Shown here one piece after another: positions 22,601 to 34,600 of a stretch of 64,000 bases of DNA (position 1 is the first letter of the stretch; each line of letters opens with the position of its first letter). The stretch comes from Hyperoplus lanceolatus (lineage: Eukaryota > Chordata > Actinopteri > Uranoscopiformes > Ammodytidae). The stretch spans positions 5,317,501 through 5,381,500 of the forward strand of contig CM049403.1 of NCBI GenBank assembly GCA_026929865.2. The letters run 5' to 3'. Under the pieces are notes generated by a model. It was not told where the DNA came from. It did not search any database and worked only from the letters and a program-made list of their open reading frames with translations. Made by a program: the position numbers and the translations under genes.

Positions 22601-25600
22601 TAAGTAAATCTTCAGGATGAACCAAGACCCGTATTAGCCTGTTGCTGTGTCCCAATTATGTAGTGCTTACTTACAACAGCGAGTAAGCAGTGCACCATAC
22701 TCTATAGCGACTAGCTGTTTTTGGTATAAATATTGTCAGTAGTTTAAAGAATAAAACAAAAATGTTCATTTAACTCAGACAAATACCTATAAATAGTAAA
22801 CCGACATACACAGAACATCTGGAGTGGACTCTTAGTTTTTTTCCAGAGCTATATGGATGGATGGATGGATGGATGGATGGATGGATAGATGGATAGAAAG
22901 ATAGAAAGAATATATAGATAGATGGATAGAAACATTGAATGATAATTCAACACATGTTAAAAATGCTTGAAAAGTACACTGAAATAGCTAGGCCTAATGT
23001 GACCCCAATAGTATGGCACTGCTTTATAGTGCCTGAAGACCCAGCAGTGAGGCTATAACCTGAGGACGACAGGGCCATGATTCTTTGGACACAGGGTAGT
23101 GTAACGGGCACGTTTAGGGTCCTTACCCAGTGTTTCCCCTACCATTATACAGGCCTACTCACTTCGCATGCCCCAATCTGGCTGTGTGAGAGTCTGAGAG
23201 TGGTCTCTTTGTTCAGCCACTCTGTAGTTTCATACGTTAAGTGAGTGTGCCAGCAGGTTTTGATGTGTAACGAAGTTTAATTTTGCGTGTTTTATATTTT
23301 TGGGGCTAAACACAACCTAGATAATTTTCTCAGGGCCAGTGACATATTGTAGGAATTTGTTTTAAAATGTGTATGTGCAAAACAATTGCAACAGTGTTAT
23401 AAGTGTATTGGTTTTAATTAATATAATTTGGACAAGCCTAATTTATTATCATTTTATTTGAAGGGTGATGTATTTAATTTGGCAGATAATTGATTTATTA
23501 TTGTTTGAGTTCATTTGATTTTTAAATACCTTATTTATTGTTTTATTTAAAATTATGTTACTTAACATATCTTTATTTGAACATTGCTGTTTTATATTAT
23601 GTTTGTGTCTATTCTGTACCGTTTGTGTTGCTCTGTATATTTCAAAAATAAATCCAGAGTAATTCAGTAGGCCTACTTGTACTCTTGAGTACTTGAGTAG
23701 TCTTTTCACTGCATACTTTTTTACTCTTACTCGAGTAATAATTGTTATGAGTACTTTTACTTCTACTTGAGTAATTATAATCTTAAAGTAACTTACTTTT
23801 ACTTGAGTACATTTTTTGGCTACTCTGCCCACCTCTGATTGTAGGCCTACAAGCTTTTTGTCTTTGTATTTTCAATGCTACTTTATTTTTATGTTTTAAA
23901 TTGAGAAATAGGCTAGATGAAATATAATGGTCGGAATAGGGAATTTTCCCTATGTAGCACACATGTTGATAGGCTAATCATGATGTGTAGCCTATAGTAA
24001 TTCATTTATTTTCAACAAGGCTATTTGCATAAAAAAAATAAAGAAAATGTTTCAATAGGCTAGCTTCAAGGTGAGGTGATTCAGATTTTTCCAGAAATGA
24101 GTCCTAGACAGGACCTGTCTATATTAGATCTGAGTATTTATTGTTTTTTATTGAAATCCACGTGTTTTTCTTCAATAGTTTACATAGCTTGTGTCTCCAA
24201 ATTATTACAGAAAATTGTTATAGCCTGCACATGACACAGAATTAAATCAGATTTCACCTCTCAAAGTGCACCAGATTGATGCATTTAACTTTAAAAGGAT
24301 AAGGTTTTCTTCTGCAGGGGCATGCCCCCAGACTCCCCTAGAAGGTCCATTCTCACCCAGCAGGATCTAAAAATCCTGTGAGAAACACCACATGTACAAA
24401 CGTACTGAATGTGAAAGTATAACCCTATGCCCTCATTCTTAACAGGCTGTCAAACGAGGCTCATCCCAAATGGGGTTCGTTTTGATCAATTTCTTCAAGA
24501 AATTTGGTACGCAAGCGGCGCGCATACTCTTTATCAGCTCTTACCACCGGTCCTAAAAATAATTCTAGGGGAAACACTGCTTACCTGTTTATATTCCTTT
24601 TGTGTACTAGAACTGATGGTTGACATGCTGTAGCTATGTTTATGAGTATTATATTAGATACTACACTTCCAGCACCTTAGCGGCAGTATGTGACGTCACA
24701 CAGGTGCACACAGACTGTTTGATGATGCAGCTTGAGGAATTGTCTCACACACACCTGCAGGAGACACGAGGAGGATCAGCGTTTGGCAAGCATAGCTGGC
24801 GTCAGAGAACAGTTCCTTGTTTTGAAGCTTTTACCACTACACAGAAGGATCTTTCTTCCCCATCACACAATTGAACGTAATATCATACGACTGGACTACG
24901 AGATGGGCATTTGACTTCTGCCTCATCAGCCCTCAGTTTGCCTTTTCTCTTCTTTCTTTACGTTGTGTTGCAGTAGCAGCAGTCCGAATACCGGGCTTGC
25001 GGCGGCTGGAGTATAACAGTAGGCTCGGCCAGAGGATGCTAGGCTATAAACAGGTGTGTGTGTGTGTGTGCCCCCATGACCTTCCTTTTTGACCGGGAAC
25101 ACCATGGGTACCAAAAGTTTAAAGGTTACACATTTGGTTAATTTGAAAAATTTCTACTAGAAACTAATTTTGTGAGTTTTCATAAAAACCCTTTATATTT
25201 CTCAGTGTCACTGCTAAATCACTTCTTTTCAGCCTCTGTCTTAAAAGCTTGGTTTGAGAGCCTGTCTCTTTAAGCCCCACATTCCTTGTGCTTTTGATGA
25301 CATGTTTCCAGAAAGGGTGAGGTAGAGCAAAAAAGAGAAAGTTGATCATCTAAGAGCAGTCCATCCAAAAGTAGTTGAGACATTTCAGCCTGGACCAGAG
25401 GGTTGTACAGACCTAACATCTTTGCCATGGCTAAAATGCCCACATCCCAGCCCTTGCACTGAATACAATAAGGTGCATGTATGAAACTATAATAGTATGA
25501 GGTATGTTAATAATAACTACCTACAGTTAGGGTTAGGTGCAGGACACATTTTATCAATTCAAGAACCTAGTAGTACCTTGTAGTTCATTAATGATTAACA

Positions 25601-28600
25601 ACATAACCATGTTATTTCCACTGCTCAGTTTGCTTGAGTATGCAGAACATACATTCTGCACGTGCTTTGACTGTGTTGCATTTCTTACCTTAGGGTGTAC
25701 AGTATCTTGCCATTGTTCCATATTCTGAGCAGCTGGTTTGGCACTGTAATCCAGTGGGAATCTGCATTCTTGGAGTTTCTGAAGATGGTATCTGGGAGCC
25801 AAAGCAGTCCCACCATATTGCTGGTTAAAGTCAATATTTTTATTGTGCTGTTGAATCTGAGACGGCTGTCTATCCACGTCTGGGCAAAGATGATGTCAAT
25901 TTGGTATTCCTAAAGAAAAGAAAAAAAAAGTAGATGGCATATGAGTGGCTATGCAGTGCTGTGTGATTTGATGCCATTACATTTCAAAAAACATCAGTAA
26001 AGCTGTTCTGTGTTAGCGAAAGAGAGGAGCCGCTTCAGCTGCTACTCAAGAGTATTGATTTTCTTTTTAAATGACACTGAATAGGAGGATTATGTGTTTC
26101 AGCAACACACCTCTAGAAGACTTCTATCATTCATCCCTTTCACCAGCAGGAGCACTTATCATTTTACTTGTTCACTGGCCCGTATGTTGAGACATCTCAC
26201 AGATCTCACATGCTATCTCGTTTGCTTAAAGAGGACCTATTATGCTACTTTTCTGGTCTTAATTTCTTGTTTTACACTGCTATAGAGCAACCTGACACGA
26301 ATCACATCACAAAAAACTATGTAGATTTTCGGGAAGCTCTTTCTCTTATTTTGGCGATCCAGCACATCCTGTCAACACTTGAGTGTGTGTGCTTCGGCTC
26401 CCTCCGCCTGTGCTTCGGCCATCTCCGCTACCCTCCCCCCCCCCCCCTGCAAACCCCACTCCGTTGTGATTGGTTACCTTCCTTCCGGAACACTTTCAGT
26501 GGCGGGAAGCGCGAGCATGGACCTATAAGGGCGCGAGGCAGACGCGAACAAGGAAGTGACAGCATTACCATACATGGAAACATCCGCGTGGTGACGTCTC
26601 AAACTTTTATGCAACGTCACAAATTATGAAAGGCTAGATCGCTTTGAACACGTAACTTCTCCACTGTGTTTAGTGGTCTGCGCAGACACCCCAGACGGTC
26701 AGCAGGGAATACGTCGAAATGCATGTAAGTCATTATTTGATAATTTAGTATGGTTAAGCATGACTACGAATCATCATAACAACGTTTACAGGTCATAAAA
26801 GTCAAAAAGCATCATAGGTCCTCTTTAATCCTCTGGTGTGCTGACAGCATGCTCCCCCATGGCTGGGGTGCATCTGCCTGTGGTTTTAAACTCCTGTATA
26901 CTTTTACACAGCAAATTAAGTTATGTTGATATTTGTTTGATTAAAGAATCAGAACCCATCATTTATTACATGTTATTTAATGTTTAAAACATTTAAAACA
27001 ATGCTTACCTGAGATCTTCCTAAATCCTATATAAACATATTAATGGGCTATAGCCATGCTCGTGGGGCTGTACTTTGGCACAATAGTGCGTTATAATGCG
27101 TAATGAACCATGCCTGTGCAAAAAATATTTGGTTTGAATCCAACAGGCTGATATTTCACCTGCTAAGTCAGGAGATCCCCCAAAGCAGCCGGTTTCATCC
27201 TGTGGGGATCACAAATAACATGTGTACAGAATGTCATGTCTGTCGGGCTGATACTTCTGATATTTCAGTGCAGAGCAAAGTGGTGGACAGACTGACCCAG
27301 AGAGAGCGGCCTTTGCCTCCTGAGAGCCATGACAGTAGCATTGCTAAGAAAAAGGAGCAAAAGATTTGTGAAAAAAGCAGCCTTGTTTCTGTGTGGTGTG
27401 TGGTCAGAGACCCTCCAGGGATGCTAACAGCATGCCACTGAAACCTGATGCCTTGCAGAAACCTCTGGCATCTTTATCCAGGCTGCTGTCAAATAGAAAA
27501 CCAGAGGGCATCCAACTCACTGATTTGCTTTTACTCCTTCTAACAGTGGATGTGTGGTTAAGTGATCAGAACAGTGGGTTCAGAAACAGCAAGAAAACAC
27601 GAGCAGAAATAGTCAAGGGTGGCTGGCGACTGAGGAACTTGTACGGAAGCCAAGAGCTGCCATGATCGTATATTTTTTTAATACCGTTATCTTGTGATCG
27701 CAAAAACAAAAACCCTTGATTTTGAGATAATGGCATATCATATCATAAATGAAAAAAAATAAAAAAATAAACATTAAAAGAAGAAAAATACAAAAATACA
27801 ACACATGAGCACAAAACAAAATGACACAAGCACAGAGCACAAGTATTTAAAGAAAGACAAAAAGCACAGACAAGGAGCATACAAGTGGCATGAATGCAGA
27901 CAAAACACATAAGCACAAACAAGTGCATAACAAGGAGCACAAACTCAGACACAAACACAACTAGTAAACACAAAGACAAACACACTATCCCAGATGATTA
28001 TGGATGCATATTTGATTTGTCAGTAACCAGTTTTTTATAGATTTTGAGAGGGATTTGAGTGATGTAATGTTCCTGTTAGTTCTGTGGGTAAGGTATTCCA
28101 AGTATATGCTGCTCGATAGGAAAAGGCTGACTGCCCAAAATAACTTTTTCTATATGGTATTTTACAATCCCCTCTTGTGGATGCTCTGGTGGAAGAGTTT
28201 ATATTTTGTTCTTCATTACTTCATTTTCTTTGTACAGAAGGTCTGGAATCGCTGAACTCACTTGAAGGCGGGTGTCTGTTGAAGTTTAAAACTATTGGAT
28301 CTGCCAATCAATCGCATAGCGCTTGCTCGTGACGTGTCATGCACTGGCTTCTGAGCCACTCCTTCTGTTGGCTGATTGGACCGGCAGAAATCTGTCTGGA
28401 GAAAACCCACTAATATACCGCAGGGCCAGAATGACTACTTAAGGGAAATGAAAAATTGAGCGGAAGTACGTAGGCGGGCGGTGCCAAGTTAGGTCACATA
28501 CAATTCAATGCACATTCTAAACATAGATCAAGGTGTACCTTTACTGACTCACACATGGTTTGACTCTGAAGTAATACAAACATGTTAATGGTAAACAACC

Positions 28601-31600
28601 TTTGGAGACATTAGCACCGGTCAGCGCAGAAGATACGTATGCAAAAAGATTCATATAATTATTGTGTTGTGGATGGTAAAACCACAGAAATAGAGCTTTC
28701 AAATAAAACATTTAGAATTTAAACAGCACAGGAAATTATTGTTACACATCTGCAGCTCTTTATTTTATTCAACCCTTTAATTGGGGATTAAATGCGATTG
28801 AATGAAGCAAATGATTGCTCCATTCGTTATGTATACAGCATATGTTATATATATAGCTACTTTTTGTACATAAATTGATATTGCAAACAATGTCCCTACA
28901 TTGTAAAGTCATTGTCCTGACAGTGATGCTGCTTTCAAGCTCAGACAAAGCCAAAGGTTTGACCAGCAACATTGTAGTTCTTAGGTCATCTTTAGCAACC
29001 ACACAGATCAAAATGTGCAGTAGACTATAGAGAAATGAATAATAGTTTGCCTTCCTTCAGCAATCTACACGTTTATTTTCATTTTCACTTTGACCTTTTC
29101 TCCCTTGCTGCACTGGTTTGAAGAGCTCACCAATTAGAATGAGCTCTATATTCAAGAGAAGCACCGGGTGCTCATTACCTTTAATTGTATGGAGCTCTGG
29201 AGATTGAACATAACTGAACATTATCTAGGATTTAATGACCAGGAGGACCAATGTCGAGGAAAACTTCTCCTAAATCAAACAAATAAAGAACTGATATGAA
29301 CGGAAGCAACTGCATGTCATAAGAGTGAGTTGCAGATGCACACCAACATATCCAGCCATGTAATCTTTTATAATGCCACATTAGAAAGGTTTTTTTTTTT
29401 AACTCAGCTGAAAGATCATTGATCTCATTTCCCCTCCCTGCTGCTAGCAGCTGCTTTGAGACACCACAGCAGGCTTTAGTCCTGGAGAAAATGGGTCTTT
29501 CACCTCAAGCGCCTCAGAGGAGCTGCTATATAAAGGTTCCCGATCTAGAGGGTGCTGTGTATACTCGCTGTCAAATCAAAGATACTGTTTTACTATAGGA
29601 ACAGACCCCCATGTAGTGAATTCAATATCCCCTTCAAATATACTAATAATCCCTTGAGCCATCCAGACTTATCAGACGCTTAATACTGTTTGAAAATAAC
29701 ATGTATCGTCAGAGTCAACCTTGTTTTAGTTGCAGGATACTGAGGCATATACTGTATGTTTGGGCTGATCCCCTGATTTCCAAAAGTAAATGCTACAGCA
29801 TTTAAAAAAATGTCAAGACAGTAGCACTTTCACCTACTGTATGTGGTAGTTTTGCAAAGGCCCTTTCTTACTACAACCTGTCTCCGTCCATAAAGTTATG
29901 ATGTTGAATTGGAGTTGAGTGAACTTCCCGGGCCTGCACAGAGCCCTGACCTCAACCCCACCTAACACCTTCAGGATGAACTGTCAGCCAGGCCTTGTAA
30001 CCAACCATCAGTGTCTCACCCACTAACTCTCGTGGGGCTGAACTAAAGCAAATCCTCGCTGCCAAGTTCAGCTTGAGACCAGAATAGTTAAGTCTGCAAG
30101 TTACTCCTCCTGGGCATAACACGTACTTCTCATATGCATGTATGAACTGTATGTGTGTATAATGTATATCATTATTTATTTAAATCCAAGCTCAAAGAAA
30201 TCTTATTACACCATAGAGCGTCACTCCCACCTGCCAACTGATGCCACCGTTAGCCCAATACTCAGTCACACTGAACAGCAGAGGAGGATGTACCAGCACC
30301 TGGTTCAAAAGCAGTTTAATGAATCCCACTAGCAGAACAGCTAACAGAAATGTGTCAAGCTGCCTTGTTTTTCCATCAGCTCCCTCTCTGCTTGCACTAC
30401 CATCTGATAGTTGATTGGTCCAACAGAATCAATTCTGCATTAAACTGGCATGTAAACTCTGCGGCAGAAGTGAAAAGAGTCTTGTATTTAGTGAACCATG
30501 TTGGCGTGCAGCTCTCTCATTATTTGTAGCGTTTTTTCTCTTCATTGAGTCGATCAGTGGGCTACACTTTTTCCTGCTGCTACCATGTCACTGTAGTGAC
30601 ATAGCTGCCATATGGGGGGATTTTAAATATAGGAGCGGCTGGTTTGTCCCATTAAAAATCAGACACGGGTGGCTTGACCGCAGTTGTTCCACAGCTCTAT
30701 GCCCTTACCCATATTCTAGCCACGGCTATTGCCATCCGGCATTAGTGTTGCCACCCATCCCGTTTTTCCCAGAATTGTTCTCTTTTTTCACCATGCTGTC
30801 CCGGGAAAAGAAAAATATCTCCCGGGACACATTTGATTTCTACGGTGGCGCTGAGCATTCATCAAATAAAAAAAAGTTTCACAGCTAATGTAGCCGTTAG
30901 CACACTCAGGATCTCGTTATCCAAATCTTTATTATTAGTTTGAATGCTGGAGCATTCACACTATAGTTATTCAAATCTTTATTAGTGTGAATGCTGGAGC
31001 AGTTTTGAGTGAGAGTTTTTGGCCGAGGGACCCAAAACCGTGTCCTCTTTCCCACCCAATCATTTTTGCTAGTGTCCTGCAAGTTTACATATTGTTCATA
31101 ATAAATCAGAAATAAAAGACAATTGGAAAATGTGATAAAACATCAAAAATCTTATTAAAATAAACGAATTCATGAATTGCAAATTCGTAGGACAGGTTTT
31201 AATTAAACATTGGGTGTGGACATATTGTAAGTGGGGGTCTGGGGTTCCCCCCCAGAAAATTTTGAGCATTAAACACTTAATTTCCTGCATTCTGGTGAAT
31301 TTTTATGAAGCAATGTGTCCCTTTTCTGCATTCATTTTTATGTAAAGTAAAAGAGAACATTCACGGTTTCGCTGACACAAATTTAATTGAATAGCCTACA
31401 ATGCATGTGTAGTGCTTTCAAATATCTCCTGTAGCCTATTGTTGAAACATTTGGTTAAACTGTAATAAAGGTAATTATTCTATATGTATTCAACATTGTA
31501 TGGGTTATCCAATTATCCAATTTCAATTCACCATTATTATATTAAATCTATGACACTTGATGTCTTCTCAGAACATATTTTTCCCACAGTAACCTCTAAG

Positions 31601-34600
31601 CTTAGTTACTCAACACATTCATTCAATTAATGTTGACAACATTTTAGAACAAAAATGTGTTGGTGTGTCAACCAGCCCAATAACATAATGCAAAACAAGC
31701 TTGAATATATCAAGTGAAGTGACTGATTTGAATTAAGGTGTTCTTACCTCTTTGTTCATTTAATACCGGCGTCCTTGTTGTCATTAATATTCCATATAAT
31801 TTGAACAAAGGGCGGGACTGGGAGGCGGCAGGCTTTTATTAGTTTTGTAGTGTAACGCAGGGGGGCGTGGCCGTGGTGGTTTGCCAAGTGGCTGCTGCGG
31901 CTACGGGCTGCACACGGCCATGGACCTATAAAGAAACCACGCGTGCAGAAAGCATGGCAGATAGAGGATGTCACGGAACTCAGTCCGTTTAGCTTTTCAA
32001 AATAAGACTTTCAAAGTAAAAGTACCAAAAAAATATATAGGGGAAGGTGGGGTGATTTGTGCGTTTTGGAAGTTGCAAAACCCCTTGTTTCTAGAAAACC
32101 GTGGAAGAAATTGGAAATGTGACCACATATTTAAGAAGAGCCATCCATTTGACTCATCCTGTAAAGAAGGGAGACACAAGGAATAAGATATAAGCACATT
32201 TAAGCTCAAAAAACTGTGTTTTGCCTTTCAAAGTAAAATTTCCATGATCAAGGTTTTTTGATTATTGTGTCTGAACAATTATAGACACGTTTGAAAACAT
32301 TTGACACATGTTTTAGTGCTTTGGTATGCTACACTTTGAGTCTATATAGTTAGCACAATGTCAACCCTAAATTGCTGCATCATGCCTATTATCCAAAATT
32401 CTGGGGATGGGGTGATTTGTGCGCAAGGGCCTGGGTGAGTTATAAGTAAGTAAGTAAGTAAAATGTATTTATAAAAGCACATTTATGACAGTTTGCACTG
32501 TCAAAGTGCTGTACATAGTGCATTCAGTAGGTAAACAATGAAGGTACAATAACAATAACCAAAATAAAAGGCGTAAAGCCCATACATCCACATAAACACA
32601 GATAGTAGTGCAGAGGTAAGATAGTTAATGGGAGGAAACACCAGGGTGTACATATGGGTTTTGAGCCTTGATTTAAAGGCAGAAATGTAGGGGGAATCAC
32701 ATTTGTCAGGTGGCAGTTGGTTCCACAAGCACGGAGCAACTAGTGCAAAGTACATTTCTGAGAGTTGTGCCAGTGGCATGGCTGTATACGCTGGTCACCA
32801 AAAAGAAAGTGATTGTCTACAGTAGCTCAGAAGAGTGACATCTCAATTCCACTTAACGACACCACTGATGAGAGTTCAGATGGCCAGAAAGATGATGATG
32901 GTGACTTTGTATTGGAAATGAGACAAATCACCCCACGTAGTGGGGTGATTTGTGCGTCAAGACAACTTTTTTCCGAAAGCTATATTTCTTAAACAGTTTA
33001 TTCCAGATCCAAAGTTTTTATTGCCAGGGATGCACAACATCCTGAAATATATGTACATATTTGAGTTGGAGACATAACTGTCAAGGCCTCACTTTAAAAT
33101 CACTTTGAGTAAAAAGTTGCACAAATCACCCCACCTTCCCCTATATATTACGGGGATTCATTTCTCTGCGTGCGACATTGGAGGTGTGGCGTGTGAGCGT
33201 GTGAACTGGTTGATATGCGTGTCTCACGGCCAAAGCGTGAGACTTGGCCGCTCTGATCTTTCATCATTCTCTCCTGACCTAAAATATGTTAAGATGGGTT
33301 ACGCTGAACATATTTACTCTTATAATGGAATATTTCCCCTTCCATTTTCTGCCACAGTTTTACCCAATGCTCAAAATGAGCAGAATACAAATCAGAGCGT
33401 GACTGGTCAGACAAATGGCTCAGGATGGAATAATCAGCTGGAAAGTGAGGCAGGCTGGTAGAACACCACTGACATGTCAAGCTTTCATTTCTATAAGAAA
33501 GAGAGCAGGGGCATATGCCACTGACCTTTCTGTCCCCTTAACCAAAGGCAGTAATAATGAGGATTTTATGGATGAACCGCCAACACTCTTTTGTCTGGAC
33601 TGGGTCAGATACACCGTATTAACCACGTTCTGTATATTCAGAGAGCGACAAACATACAATCACTCAATACTACCCTCTAATATCTCTGCATGGAATTATG
33701 TGTCCATAAAATGGGGCCCTATTTAAAAAACATACATGACATTGTCATACTTTTTGTTGGGTTGATTAATAAGATATAACTGAAAAACATACGTAACAAA
33801 AACTACCCTATTAATTTATAACTTTTTTTTCCTTGATTCTTTAGTAAATGTCTGACATTACTGAGAAGTCAAGGACTTGGATAAAAACTCTCCAGTTTAA
33901 TGAATGGGGGGAGGGAGGGGGGGTTGGGACACAGGTGCGGACCCAGGGGTGTCTGAAAGTTATCCCCGGAGGGATAACCACTAAATCGCGATTTTAGGGA
34001 AAGGGAGAAACAAAAATGCACAGAGCTGTAAAGGGCCACACAGGCTACCTTTTAATATAACAAACTAACGCAACAACAACAACACCACTGCCAAGCAGCT
34101 GAAAGCATATACAAGTAAAACAGTTTCCTTTGCAACACTTAACACAGAGAGCACCATTCTGTGCCCTCACAGGGCTGAAACCTTCTGTGTCCTCACAGCC
34201 AGAGCTTTTTAGCTGAAAATATATGTATTTCAACACGAAACAAGGTTGAAGGTTCCCTTTGAATCCTAGTCAAATAATATTTTTTTTGTATATTAAAGTT
34301 ATTTATTTATTAATGCCAGCAATGATCAATGCACCACATACAGAGCAAGCGGCTAATGCTCTGCAGTGTGAGGATGACTCTTAAGGTCACCCAGAGGAAA
34401 ATACATTTTGAAAAGAGATCTCATGTTTCATTTACTTCTCCTAGACAACTATGAGATCTGTGTGACTCCAAACTGAGACTGAGGTCTATTTCTCCAAACT
34501 GAGACTGAGGTCTATTTCTCCAAACTGAGACTGAGGTCTATTTCTCCAAACTGAGACTGAGGTCTATTTCTCCAAACTGAGACTGAGGTCTATTTCTCCA

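Noticed and set aside
25554-25877. 107-residue minus-strand open frame as the coding frame of exon 4
   Set aside because: The true exon 4 is in another frame of the same strand; only that frame matches GABA-A subunits and the neighbouring exon phases.
30415-30888. 157-residue plus-strand open frame
   Set aside because: It overlaps repeat fragments such as TGTTGCCACCCATCCCG; no domain recognised.
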